This document shows, one piece after another, positions 51,198 through 60,031 of a DNA stretch of 64,000 nucleotides. The first letter of the stretch is position 1. The number at the start of each line of letters is the position of its first letter. The notes beneath the pieces were generated by a model that searched no databases, had not been told where the DNA came from, and worked only from the letters and a program-made list of their open reading frames with translations. The translations under genes were made by a program, and so were the position numbers. This DNA comes from Deltaproteobacteria bacterium (lineage in GTDB: Bacteria; Myxococcota_A; UBA9042; PHBI01; JACKFB01). The stretch spans positions 1 to 64,000 of the forward strand of contig JACKFB010000007.1 of NCBI GenBank assembly GCA_020632695.1, read 5' to 3'.

Positions 51198-52604
51198 TCA
51201 GTACTCGGCCCAGCTCGCGCGGTAGTGGGCGATGATCTGCTCGGGGCCCGGCTGGGTGCGCTCGTACCACGCCAGGGTGAGGTCCGCCGGACAGCGCCCG
51301 GAGCGGATGAGCGCCTCGAGCCCGTCCAGGTAGGTCGACTCGTCCGCCACGAAGTCGCCGCCAGGCAAGGTGGCCGACTCGGCCATGCCGCGCAGCGACT
51401 CGCGGGCGATGGACAGCAGCTCGCGCGCCAGCTCCAGCGTGGTGAAGCGCCCGCCCGGCGCCGGGGCGTCCAGGGCATCCCGCGCCACGGCGTCGCGGTG
51501 CGCCCGCCGCTCCTCCATGCTCCAGCGCTTGACCAGGTCCCACGCCGCGGCCCGCGCCCCGGGGTCGTAGAGCAGCCCCTTCCACAGCGCCGGCAGCGCC
51601 GGCAGCACCGCCGGCTTCACGCAGTCGGCGGTGCGCATCTCGAGGTAGGTCTTGAGCCGCACGTCGGGAAAGAGCGTCGACAGGTGCAGCTCCCAGTCGC
51701 CCATCCGCGCCTCGTGCCCCTGGTATCCGTTGCGCAGGAAGTCCCCGAAGCGCAGGCCCGCACAGTCCAGGTAGTCGTCTCCGCGCATGATGAAGAAGAG
51801 CGGCACCCCCAGCGCGTACTCCACCCACCGGTCGTAGCTGGGACCGCTGCCGTCGAAGACGTGGTCCAGCAGCCCCTGGCGGTCGGGGTCCACGTCGCTC
51901 CACACCTCGGCCCGGAAGCTCTTGAAGCCCGACGGCCGTCCATGCTGCAGCGGCGAGTTGGCGAACATCGCCGTCACGATGGACGAGACGCCCATCGAGG
52001 TCCGCAGCTTGTCGGCCATGTCGGTCTCGCTCTCGAAGTCGAGGTTGGCCTGGACCGTGCAGGTCGACTGCATCATGTGGTGGGCGTAGCGGCCGCGCGT
52101 CGGCAGGTAGCGCCGCATGATCCCGTAGCGGCGCTTGGGCATCCAGTGGATCTGGTCCAGCCGGTGCAGGGGATTGGCTCCCACCCACAGCCACTCGAGC
52201 GGGAGGCGTTGGGCCAGGTGGGCCAGCTCGGCCTCGTGCCGCTGCAGCTCCACGACCATCGCGTGCACCGTCGGCAGCGGCGCGCCGCTCAGCTCGAACT
52301 GACCACCCGGCTCCAGGGTCACCGAGGCGTCCTGGGTACGCAGCGAGATCAGCGCGCCCGCGTCATAGCCGGGCACCCAGCCGCAGCAGCCGGTCAGCTC
52401 CTCCAGGAGCGTGCGGATGCCGGGCACGTCGCCGTCGGGCAGGTACGCCAACGGCGCGCCCGTGCCGGTGTGCAGGGCGATCTTCTCGTACTCGGAGCCG
52501 ACCAGCCAGCCCTCACGCGGTCGCTCGCCCCTCGCGAGGTAGTCGACGAGCTGCGTGCGCGAGGTGATGGGCGTCGGGTCTCCCGCGCTGAGCAGGCTCG
52601 TCAA
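51198..52604 (-). CDS. gshA: Glutamate-cysteine ligase (plant/alpha-proteobacterial type)
   Basis: 468 residues. It makes gamma-glutamylcysteine, the first step of glutathione synthesis. Recognisable motifs are WLVGSEYEK (metal-binding Glu), QDASVTLEPGGQFELSG, MMQSTCTVQANLDFESE, ANSPLQHGRPSGF and the Arg/Asp segment LKTYLEMRTADC. The TTG start at 52604 follows a GGGGA-like site; no ATG candidate keeps the N-terminal strand. No gshB is adjacent. It is convergent with the GH57 gene. Confidence 0.92.
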   Translation of the reverse strand: MTSLLSAGDPTPITSRTQLVDYLARGERPREGWLVGSEYEKIALHTGTGAPLAYLPDGDVPGIRTLLEELTGCCGWVPGYDAGALISLRTQDASVTLEPGGQFELSGAPLPTVHAMVVELQRHEAELAHLAQRLPLEWLWVGANPLHRLDQIHWMPKRRYGIMRRYLPTRGRYAHHMMQSTCTVQANLDFESETDMADKLRTSMGVSSIVTAMFANSPLQHGRPSGFKSFRAEVWSDVDPDRQGLLDHVFDGSGPSYDRWVEYALGVPLFFIMRGDDYLDCAGLRFGDFLRNGYQGHEARMGDWELHLSTLFPDVRLKTYLEMRTADCVKPAVLPALPALWKGLLYDPGARAAAWDLVKRWSMEERRAHRDAVARDALDAPAPGGRFTTLELARELLSIARESLRGMAESATLPGGDFVADESTYLDGLEALIRSGRCPADLTLAWYERTQPGPEQIIAHYRASWAEY

Positions 52605-52778
52605 GTACCGTCCCCTGACTTGGAGGGTGTTGACCTGTGCGGAGCGAGCCGGGCGCCAGCGACGTGATTCCAGCCACTTACGAGCCGATGGCGCATGCTG
52701 CCAGCATGAAGGCGAGGCTCGGAGGTGCCCGGAATCGCGTGAGCGAGCCAGGCGACGGGAGCATAGGTCGACACCCTC

Positions 52779-53741
52779 TTACTTCACGGTCTTGGACTTG
52801 CGGCTGCGCTTGCGGGTCTTCCGCGGCGACCGCTGGGTCTCCGGGCCGCTGTCCTCCTCGTCGTCGCCGCCGGGCAGGGCCTCGACCGAGACCGCGTCCA
52901 CGCCGTCGTCAGGCATCGCCTGCATCATCGTCGTGGCGCCGTCCTCGTCGTCAGGCATCGCCTGCAACATCGAGGTCGCCTCCTCCTCGTCGTCGGGCAT
53001 CGCCTGCAACATCGAGGTCGCCTCGTCCTCGTCGTCGGGCATCGCCTGCAGCATCGCGGTGGCGTCGTCCGCTTCCGGCATCGCCGCCATGGCGCGGGTG
53101 GGCTCCTCCGGCGCCGCGAAGGCGTCGTCGCCCGGGCCCTCGCCGTCCTCGAAGAAGTCCCCCTGGATCAAGCCCTCTTCGGCGGCCGGCTCGGCACCCC
53201 ACGCCGCCGCGACCGCCGCCTCGTCCACCTCCGGCAACGTCTCGGCCTCCTCCTCGACGAAGAAGTGCCCCGGCGCGGCCGCGAACGGCGCCTCCCGGGT
53301 CGGAGCGTCGTCGGAGTCCGCGGCCTCGTCCTCCCAAAGGGGCGGCTCCTCGGCGCTCAGCGCCGGCAGATCGTGCGAGGTGGCCAGGGTCTCATCGACC
53401 TCCTCGACCTCCCAGGCCGCCGGCTCGGGCGCCTCGCTGGCCATCATCCCCGAGTGGGCCGCCTCCGCCGCCAGGCTCTCGAAGCTGGCGGCATCCGCCA
53501 CCGCCTCGCCGGCCGCCCGCGCCGCCTCCAGCTCGTCGGCAGCCGCCCCCGAGCGCACCCGCTCCAGGGTCTCGCGGTAGTACGCGGCGAAGCGCGACAG
53601 CACCGCGTCGCTCGACGGGAGCTGCGCGTGACGGGTCAGCAGGCCGACCTCAACCGGTTCGATCGTGGGCTCCATCTCGTCCTCCAGCGGCTCCGGCCTC
53701 GGCGCCCGGTCGTGTCGCACCCGGCGCACCCCGAAGCTCAT
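52779..53741 (-). CDS. Acidic low-complexity protein with ATSMLQAMPDDE repeats
   Basis: 320 residues. The N-terminal 65 residues include a helical segment (SRFAAYYRETLERVRSGAAA). The centre is very acidic. Near the C-terminus four tandem units of about 15 residues follow the consensus ATSMLQAMPDDEDE, and a fifth is weaker (AMAAMPEADD). The end is a short basic tail (RSPRKTRKRSRKSKTVK). No known family is recognised. The regular Thr in an acidic setting could be a phosphorylation or FHA-binding target, which is speculative. It lies downstream of the xPilZ gene on the same strand. Confidence 0.72.
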   Translation of the reverse strand: MSFGVRRVRHDRAPRPEPLEDEMEPTIEPVEVGLLTRHAQLPSSDAVLSRFAAYYRETLERVRSGAAADELEAARAAGEAVADAASFESLAAEAAHSGMMASEAPEPAAWEVEEVDETLATSHDLPALSAEEPPLWEDEAADSDDAPTREAPFAAAPGHFFVEEEAETLPEVDEAAVAAAWGAEPAAEEGLIQGDFFEDGEGPGDDAFAAPEEPTRAMAAMPEADDATAMLQAMPDDEDEATSMLQAMPDDEEEATSMLQAMPDDEDGATTMMQAMPDDGVDAVSVEALPGGDDEEDSGPETQRSPRKTRKRSRKSKTVK

Positions 53742-53822
53742 ACCGCGCTTGGCGGCGGAGTTCCAGCCCTGGAGGCGCGACCACTCAGCGTCGCCGGCGC
53801 CTGCGCCCCGGACCGCGCGCCC

Positions 53823-54797
53823 TCACACCACCACGGGCGGGTGCTTGCTCAGCCAGGCGTCGATGGCCTCGCGCCCGCCCTCTTCGAGCCAGGTCAGCTC
53901 GATGCCCATGCCCGGCTTGCCGGTGCCCTCTCCAGGGCTCCTCCGCCACGCGACGATGCCCTTCCCGTGCCAGGCCCGCTCGGGCGTCAGGCCGATCTGC
54001 AGCTCGACCTCGCGGTCCTCCTTCAAGAGGTTCGCCGTCGCCACGAAGAGCCCCGGCAGCTCCTCGCCCTCGGCGTCCTCGGCGTACACGAAGAAGTGGT
54101 GGCCCTCGCCGCCGTAGAGCGGCGCGTCCAGGTTGAACCGCACCTGGGTCGTCCAGGCGTGCTGCCGCCCGCGCCGCTGGCGCTTGCCCCGCGGCTGGGG
54201 CGCCGCCTCCGATCGGGCGGCGTCGATGGCCACGGCGGGGCTGCCCTCGGGCACGGTCTGTTCCAGCTCGCCGCCGTCGTCCGGACCGCTGAGCTCGGCC
54301 GCCGACGTGATGAGGCGCCGCAGGGCCTGGCTCAGGTGCAGCTCGCGGGTCATGAGCTGCTCCTCGAGCTGGGCCATCCGCCCCTCGGCTCCGTCCAGCA
54401 GCTCGTAGCGCCGGGCGTAGGCCTCCTCGCGCTCCTCGACCAGCTGCAGCCGCACCTCGAGCAGCTCCTGCCGCCGCTGCAGCATCACCTCGCGCTCCTC
54501 GCGGAGGCCCACCGAGACCGGCTCCTCGGACTCGCCCGCCTCCTGCTCGAGCATCGACACGACCAGCCGCGTGGCCTTGGGCCCCAGCGACTCGGCGCGC
54601 CCCATCAGGTTGGCCTTCTGCTCGCCCACGTAGGTCGCCAGGCCGCGCAGGGCCGCCGTGCGCGTCGTGAACGCGCGCTCGGCCTCCACCAGCCCCTGCT
54701 CCTGCTGGTGGAGCTGCGCCTCCATCTCGATGAGGGCCGCCTCCCGCTGGTAGAGCTGGGCCTCTCGTACTTCGAGCTCGTCGGTCTCGTCACTCAT
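53823..54797 (-). CDS. Coiled-coil protein with C-terminal xPilZ-like domain
   Basis: 324 residues from ATG 54797, which has GGGAG nine bases upstream. Residues about 10-175 are a long coiled coil rich in Glu, Gln and Arg (REEREVMLQRRQELLEVRLQ). A basic linker (PRGKRQRRGRQ) follows. The C-terminal 110 residues read VRFNLDAPLYGGEGHHFFVY, LPGLFVATANLL and KGIVAWRR, the myxobacterial xPilZ (TIGR02266) pattern. These proteins support motility or c-di-GMP-linked control, although the canonical c-di-GMP RxxxR is not obvious here. It sits 34 bp after the TPR gene. Confidence 0.8.
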   Translation of the reverse strand: MSDETDELEVREAQLYQREAALIEMEAQLHQQEQGLVEAERAFTTRTAALRGLATYVGEQKANLMGRAESLGPKATRLVVSMLEQEAGESEEPVSVGLREEREVMLQRRQELLEVRLQLVEEREEAYARRYELLDGAEGRMAQLEEQLMTRELHLSQALRRLITSAAELSGPDDGGELEQTVPEGSPAVAIDAARSEAAPQPRGKRQRRGRQHAWTTQVRFNLDAPLYGGEGHHFFVYAEDAEGEELPGLFVATANLLKEDREVELQIGLTPERAWHGKGIVAWRRSPGEGTGKPGMGIELTWLEEGGREAIDAWLSKHPPVVV

Positions 54798-54831
54798 CGA
54801 CACGTTCTCCCGGGGCCCCGCGCCGGACCCG

Positions 54832-56517
54832 CTAGCCCAGGCTCGCCACCTTGCTCTCGCGCCGCACCACGTAGGGGTGCCCCGGATAGCGGTCCTTCAG
54901 CTCGGCGAGCAGCGTCTTCGCCTCCTCGCCGAGGCCATTGGTGATGTAGAAGTCCAGTTCCTGGAGCTCGTCGCGCAGCAGCTCCTGCCCTTCGTCGAAG
55001 GACTCCTCGCTCTCCTCGGCGCTGCTCGCGCCCGGGATCACCAGGTTCATGCCCGTCTGCACCTGGGCCAGGATGTCGGGCGGGATGAAGGAGTTGTCGG
55101 GGATGGTCTGCTCGCCGCCGTCGGCGAAGCCCAGCTCGTCGTCCTCGTCCTCGTCGCCGTCCAGGTCGAAGTCGAAGTCGTCCGACTCCGCGAGCGGCGG
55201 CGCGACGGACTTCGACGCCTTGCCGGCGCCGGTGGCCTCCTCGAGCGCGCTCTCGAAGAGCTCGCGCATGTCGTCGCCGGACGCCACGCCGTGAGGCAGC
55301 GTCTGCGGACGCGTCTGCGGCGACTCCGAGACGGACTCGCGGATCATCTGCTCGATCAACGCCTCCGCAGCGGCGGCGGCCTCGTCGTCGCTGGGGCCCG
55401 GCCGCGCGCCCGAGCGCAGGAGCGGGAGCGGCGGCACCGGCGGCCCGCCGTCGATGGTCTGCTGCCGACGCTGCGCCCGCGCCGCCTCGAGCGGGCTCAG
55501 CGCCTGCGTCGACGAACCCACGCGCCCCGAGGCCTCGCGCGCCCGCGGCTGCGCCCGCGCCTCCTGGGGCACCGGATCCAGGTCGTCCGCGTCCTCGAAC
55601 TCGATGGTCCCGCCGGCCTCCTCGGCGACCCTCGGCGCCACGACCCGCCGCGCCGAGGCGTCGTCCGGGTTGAGCACCAGGATCTCCATCAGGCACTCGT
55701 TGCGCTCGTTCTCGAGGCCGCTCTTGTCGTAGAGGCGCGCCATCTCCTTGAGGACGGTCACCGCCTTGTGCGTCTGGCCCAGCTGATTGAAGGCGTCGGC
55801 CAGCGTCCCCAGCACCTCGAGGTCGCGCGGTGCGGCGCGGAACGCCGTCTTCAGCTTGGACAGCGCCTTCTGCGGATGCGACGCCGCCACGTAGGAGGCC
55901 GCCACCCGCTTGGCCATCGCCGCGTCGTCGGGCTGGTGGTAGAGCAGGCGCTCGGCGGTGCGCTGGAAGTCCTCGGTGTAGCCGAGCCGCTCCAGGGTCT
56001 CGGCCACCCGGCGGAACTCCCGCACGGCGTCGGTGATCTGGCCCAGCGCGCTGTAGGCCTCGGCCAGCCGCAGCCGGTCGGGCAGGTTCTCCGGGTCCAG
56101 CTCGAGGATCTGGCGGATGACGTTCAGCTTCCCGAGCTGATCGCCCTTGCCCTCCAGGAGCCTGAGCGCCTCGCGGTACTGCGCGGCCGCCTCGTTGAGC
56201 AGCCCGTGCTGCTGATAGTTCGTGGCCAGCGCGACGTAGAGCTCCTCGCGATCGGGCACGATCTTGAGGACCTGCTTGTAGACCGCGATCGCCTTGAGCG
56301 TGAAGCCGCCGTCCTCGTAGATGCGCGCCACCTTCAGGAAGGACTCGACCGCGCGGTCCAGGTCCTTCTGGCGGTAGTAGAGGTTGGCCAGGTTCAGGCG
56401 CGCCCGCACATCGGCGGGGAACTCCTTCAGGACCTTCTCATACTCCGCGATGGCCTTCTTGTACTGGCCCTTCCGCATGTACTTCTGGGCCGAGGCGAGG
56501 AGCTTGTTTTTGTTCAT
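54832..56517 (-). CDS. Tetratricopeptide repeat protein with acidic C-terminal region
   Basis: 561 residues. At least seven TPR-like units cover residues about 1-290 (KYMRKGQYKKAIAEYEKVLK, then LYYRQKDLDRAVESFLKVAR, and others). A disordered Pro/Arg/Gln region follows, then an acidic stretch (DDFDFDLDGDEDEDDELG) and a final helical module (LQELDFYITNGLGEEAKTLL) that looks like one more repeat. It has no signal peptide. TPR proteins beside type IV pilus and xPilZ genes often serve as scaffolds for motility, and this is inferred from context only. Confidence 0.88.
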   Translation of the reverse strand: MNKNKLLASAQKYMRKGQYKKAIAEYEKVLKEFPADVRARLNLANLYYRQKDLDRAVESFLKVARIYEDGGFTLKAIAVYKQVLKIVPDREELYVALATNYQQHGLLNEAAAQYREALRLLEGKGDQLGKLNVIRQILELDPENLPDRLRLAEAYSALGQITDAVREFRRVAETLERLGYTEDFQRTAERLLYHQPDDAAMAKRVAASYVAASHPQKALSKLKTAFRAAPRDLEVLGTLADAFNQLGQTHKAVTVLKEMARLYDKSGLENERNECLMEILVLNPDDASARRVVAPRVAEEAGGTIEFEDADDLDPVPQEARAQPRAREASGRVGSSTQALSPLEAARAQRRQQTIDGGPPVPPLPLLRSGARPGPSDDEAAAAAEALIEQMIRESVSESPQTRPQTLPHGVASGDDMRELFESALEEATGAGKASKSVAPPLAESDDFDFDLDGDEDEDDELGFADGGEQTIPDNSFIPPDILAQVQTGMNLVIPGASSAEESEESFDEGQELLRDELQELDFYITNGLGEEAKTLLAELKDRYPGHPYVVRRESKVASLG

Positions 56518-56701
56518 CGCGTGGGCACGATCGCGGATCGGGTCGGGGCGGGGGCGGAGACTGCCAGCGGATTCCGCCGAGCTACGTTAGCAGCCATTGA
56601 GGCCTCGCGCCACTTGCGGATGCGGCGCTCCGGGCGATGGCGGGCCGGCGGGTCCAGCCGTCGCGAGGGACGCGGAGACGCCGGGGCGGCGCCCCCTGCC
56701 A

Positions 56702-57148
56702 TCACACCCCATCGGGCGCCAGCAGCCCCTCCAGGCCCAGCAGGTACCCGCGCGCGCCGAAGCCCATCACGCGTGCCTTGACCACGTCGGCGATCAGGCT
56801 CCGGTGGCGGAAGGCCTCGCGGGCGTAGACGTTCGAGAGGTGCACCTCCACCACCGGCAGCCCGGTGGCGACCAGCGCGTCGCGGATGGCCACCGAGGTG
56901 TGGGTGTAACCGCCCGGATTGATGACCAGGCCGAAGACGTCCGTGCCCATCGTGGCCTGGATGGCGTCGACGAGCGCGCCTTCGCCGTTGTGCTGCGCGC
57001 ACTCGACGGTGGCGCCGAGGGTGCGGGCGCGATCGGCCAGCGCGCGATCGATGTCGGCCAGGGTCGTCGTGCCGTAGATCTCGGGCTCGCGCCGCCCCAG
57101 CAGGTTGAGGTTCGGCCCGTGCAGCACCACGACGCGACGCGCGCTCAT
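56702..57148 (-). CDS. aroQ: 3-dehydroquinate dehydratase, type II
   Basis: 148 residues, the normal length. It catalyses the third step of the shikimate pathway. Motifs are LHGPNLNLLGRREPEIYG (with the catalytic Tyr), QHNGEGALVDAI, NPGGYTHTSVAIRDAL (catalytic His later in VEVHLSNVYAREAFRHRS). Its start overlaps the small TPR gene by four bases. It belongs to the same run as aroK and aroB. The next gene (TPR) follows after 184 bp with no gene between. Confidence 0.96.
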   Translation of the reverse strand: MSARRVVVLHGPNLNLLGRREPEIYGTTTLADIDRALADRARTLGATVECAQHNGEGALVDAIQATMGTDVFGLVINPGGYTHTSVAIRDALVATGLPVVEVHLSNVYAREAFRHRSLIADVVKARVMGFGARGYLLGLEGLLAPDGV

Positions 57149-57393
57149 GCGGAGCGCCGCCGCCGCTGCACGCGGTGCAGCAGGCTGCGCAGCCCCTCGA
57201 CGCGGGAGCGGCGGCCCTCGTCCATGGCCCGCAGGCGCAGCTCCTGGCGAAGCTCCACCAGGCGCGCGGCCAGCGCCGGGTCGTCGGGCCGCTGAGCGGC
57301 CAGCTCCTCGTAGATCCCGCACGCTTCGGTCAGGTGCCCCTGCCGCGCGTAGATCTCGGCCAGGGTGGCGGTTCGGATGCCCCCGCCGCTCAA
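57145..57393 (-). CDS. Small TPR-like protein
   Basis: 82 residues, TTG start with GGGGA upstream. One and a half TPR-like helices (YARQGHLTEACGIYEELAAQ, then DDPALAARLVELRQEL) precede a basic C-terminus (LHRVQRRRRSA). The four-base overlap with aroQ supports that it is translated. Function is unknown. It may be a single repeat unit related to the larger TPR protein downstream. Confidence 0.65.
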   Translation of the reverse strand: MSGGGIRTATLAEIYARQGHLTEACGIYEELAAQRPDDPALAARLVELRQELRLRAMDEGRRSRVEGLRSLLHRVQRRRRSA

Positions 57394-57427
57394 GCCCGTC
57401 CCCGCCGCGCGACGGATGGCACCACCA

Positions 57428-58369
57428 TCAGGGGCCTGCCGTCGCCGGGACGAAGTCCGCCTCGAAGCTGGCGCCGTCGTTGGGGCACACCAGCGGGCTG
57501 CCCGCGGCCGCCGTACCCAGGCAGCGGTCCAGCTTGCACTGATCGCCGCCGTTGCCCGACAGGGGCCCCCACAGCGCGCCGCAGACCGCGTTGGGCAGCG
57601 GGTCGTCGGCGCCCAGGGTGCAGATGCCGTCGAAGATGCCGGCGTCCAACGCGCCGTTGGGGTTCGACTCGGAAAAGGGCGTGGTCGCGGTCTGGAGATC
57701 GTAGACCTTCTGGACCATGCAGTTGTTGCAGACCACCACCGGGTAGGCGAACTCGCCCGAGACCACCTTCACGCCGTCCTGACGATGGCCGTACACCTTG
57801 ACCCGCGCGAGCAGCTCGACCTGGGTGTCCGGGAGACGGAGCTGCGGGACGGCCCGCAGCGCGCGCCCGATGTTGGCCGGGATGATGTCGATGATGAGCG
57901 CGCCGGAGTTGTTCGACTGGACCAGGGTGGCCGCGGGCCGGGTGTAGGAGATCACGGTGGGGTCGGTCAGCGTGATGCCCAACTCGGTGAGGCGGTCGAC
58001 GAAGTCGGGCTCGGTGAGGATGGCGCTGCTCATCTCGAGGTCGACCTGGACGCCCTCGAGGGTGATCGCGCCAGCGTCGAGGCGCGCGTCCTCGATCTGG
58101 AAGCCGGTCAGCGCCGAGAAGGCGGGCGTGTTGTTCTGCACCAGCATCGACATGACGTAGGCGGTGCCGACCGAGACATCGAGGGTGCCGCGGGAGATGA
58201 GCACCTGCTGACCTCCGCCGCTGGTGACCTTCACCACGCAGGAGTCGTCAGGTTGCACGTTGCCCGCGATGACGAGCAGCGGCGGCACGTCGTCGCCGCA
58301 TGCAGAACTGAGGAGGCCCGCAGCGCCCAGCGCGAGAAGGAGCGTCGAGAGCCGGCGCGTCGCCATCAT
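57428..58369 (-). CDS. Lipoprotein of unknown function
   Basis: 313 residues. The leader (LSTLLLALGAAGLLSSAC) ends in a lipobox followed by GDD. The mature part is beta-rich and includes a Cys motif VVCNNCMVQ and a C-terminal Cys-containing stretch (ICTLGADDPLPNAVCG, then QCKLDRCLG). ATG 58369 has GAGG seven bases upstream. It lies 10 bp after aroB and is probably in the same operon. No family is recognised. Placement with pilQ hints at an outer-membrane or pilus-associated role, without proof. Confidence 0.8.
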   Translation of the reverse strand: MMATRRLSTLLLALGAAGLLSSACGDDVPPLLVIAGNVQPDDSCVVKVTSGGGQQVLISRGTLDVSVGTAYVMSMLVQNNTPAFSALTGFQIEDARLDAGAITLEGVQVDLEMSSAILTEPDFVDRLTELGITLTDPTVISYTRPAATLVQSNNSGALIIDIIPANIGRALRAVPQLRLPDTQVELLARVKVYGHRQDGVKVVSGEFAYPVVVCNNCMVQKVYDLQTATTPFSESNPNGALDAGIFDGICTLGADDPLPNAVCGALWGPLSGNGGDQCKLDRCLGTAAAGSPLVCPNDGASFEADFVPATAGP

Positions 58370-58379
58370 GAAGTCACCT

Positions 58380-59486
58380 CTATTTCTGGAGACCGGAGCG
58401 CTGTCTCAGCGCCTCACCAATGTGGTCCCAGGCCAGGGTTCGTATCAAGGGACGGCCCACCGCAGCGAGCGTAACGAACATGACGGTACTTCCGTCGGCC
58501 TTCTTGTCGCTCCGCGCCGCGGCCAGGAGCGCGGGCACGTCGGGCAGCCCCGAGGCCTCCGTGTCGACGGGCAGACCCACCGCCTCCAGCGGCGCCCGCA
58601 CGATGGCCTCCAGGCCGGCTGGCGCCACTCCCACGGCCTCGGACACGCGCGCCGCCTGGATCATGCCCAGCGCGATCGCCTCGCCGTGCGTGAGCGCGCC
58701 GTAGCCCAGCAGCTTCTCGTAGGCGTGGCCCAGGGTGTGGCCGAAGTTCAGGATGGCCCGGCGGCCGCCCTCGCGCTCGTCGGCGGCGACCACCTCGGCC
58801 TTGATGCGGCAGCTCGCCGCCACCAGCGAGCGCGTCGGGGCCGCCTCGAGCGCCGCCAGCGCAGGTGCGTTGGCGAGCACCTCGTCCACCAGCGCCGGGT
58901 CGGCGATGAAGCCGTGCTTGATGCCCTCGGCCAGGCCGCAGCGGCGCTCACGCTCGGGCAGGGTGGCGAGCACGGCCAGGCTCGCGACGACCGCGCGCGG
59001 TTGCCAGAAGGCGCCGATGAGGTTCTTGCCCGCGGCGTGGTTCACCCCGGTCTTGCCGCCCACGGCGCTGTCGATCTGGGCGAGCAGCGAGGTCGGCACC
59101 TGCAACAACGGCACCCCGCGGTGCAGGATGGCCGCCGCGAATCCGGCGATGTCCCCCACCACTCCGCCGCCCAGGGCCACCACCAGGTCGCGGCGGCCGA
59201 GCCCTGCGCCGAGCGCCCGGTCGAGGACCGCTGAGATGGTGTCGAGGCTCTTGGACGCCTCGCCGGCCGGCAGCTCGACCAGCACGACCTGCAGCCCGAC
59301 GGACTCGAGGGCCTGCCGCAGGTCGGCCGCGTAGAGCGGGCCGACGTTGGAGTCGGTGACGATGAGCGCCCGGCCCTGACGCCCGCGCACGCGCTCGGCC
59401 TCGGCGGCCACGGTGGCGGCGGGCAGCGCGTCCACCAGGTGGATCGGGTAGGAGCGCTCGCCCAGGCCCACGGTCAGCGTGGTCAC
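58380..59486 (-). CDS. aroB: 3-dehydroquinate synthase
   Basis: 368 residues. It converts DAHP to 3-dehydroquinate using NAD and zinc. Motifs are LALGGGVVGD-like VALGGGVVGDIAGFAAA, QVPTSLLAQIDSAVGGKTGV, the zinc His/Glu segment GLAEGIKHGFI, and NFGHTLGHAYEKLLGYG. The GTG start overlaps the aroK stop by four bases. The order pilQ-aroK-aroB is conserved in many proteobacteria. Confidence 0.97.
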   Translation of the reverse strand: MTTLTVGLGERSYPIHLVDALPAATVAAEAERVRGRQGRALIVTDSNVGPLYAADLRQALESVGLQVVLVELPAGEASKSLDTISAVLDRALGAGLGRRDLVVALGGGVVGDIAGFAAAILHRGVPLLQVPTSLLAQIDSAVGGKTGVNHAAGKNLIGAFWQPRAVVASLAVLATLPERERRCGLAEGIKHGFIADPALVDEVLANAPALAALEAAPTRSLVAASCRIKAEVVAADEREGGRRAILNFGHTLGHAYEKLLGYGALTHGEAIALGMIQAARVSEAVGVAPAGLEAIVRAPLEAVGLPVDTEASGLPDVPALLAAARSDKKADGSTVMFVTLAAVGRPLIRTLAWDHIGEALRQRSGLQK

Positions 59487-60031
59487 GGCGCGGCCAGCTG
59501 TCGACCCACCAGGGCGTGGATGGCCTCGATGGCCGCGGGGGCCTCCAGGTCGTCGACGTCGATGACGAAGGTGGCGCGCTCGTAGTGGCGCTTGCGGCGC
59601 GCGAGCTGGTCGGCGAGCACCGCGAAGGCCTCGTCGTGGTCGTACCCGTCGACGAAGGGGCGGCCGCCGTCGGCCAGCAGCCGGCGGGCCAGGAGCCCGG
59701 GGCGGGCCCGCAGCCACACCGACACGCTGTTGGCCACGATCGCGTCCATGGCGCCGGGGTCCGCCGGCGCGCCGCCGCCGGTGGCCACGATCCGACGCTC
59801 GCCGGCCAGGGCCTCGGCCAACGCATCCCGCTCCAGCGCCCGGAAGGCGGGCTCGCCCTGCTCCTGGAAGATGCGGGTCACCGTGAAGCCGGTCCGGGCC
59901 TCGATCATGCGGTCGAGATCCCAGACATCCCAGCCCCACAGGGTGCCGAGGCCGCGGGCGATGGTGGACTTCCCCACGCCCGCGAGGCCCACAAGGGTCA
60001 GCACCCGCGTGGGGAGGGACTCAGGGCCCAC
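59483..60031 (-). CDS. aroK: Shikimate kinase
   Basis: 182 residues. It phosphorylates shikimate with ATP. The P-loop is GLAGVGKSTIARGL, the shikimate-binding Asp/Arg are in WDLDRMIEARTG and FRALERDAL, and the conserved GGG is in VATGGGAPAD. The GTG start overlaps the end of pilQ by 11 bases, so translation is probably coupled to pilQ. Confidence 0.95.
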   Translation of the reverse strand: MGPESLPTRVLTLVGLAGVGKSTIARGLGTLWGWDVWDLDRMIEARTGFTVTRIFQEQGEPAFRALERDALAEALAGERRIVATGGGAPADPGAMDAIVANSVSVWLRARPGLLARRLLADGGRPFVDGYDHDEAFAVLADQLARRKRHYERATFVIDVDDLEAPAAIEAIHALVGRQLAAP

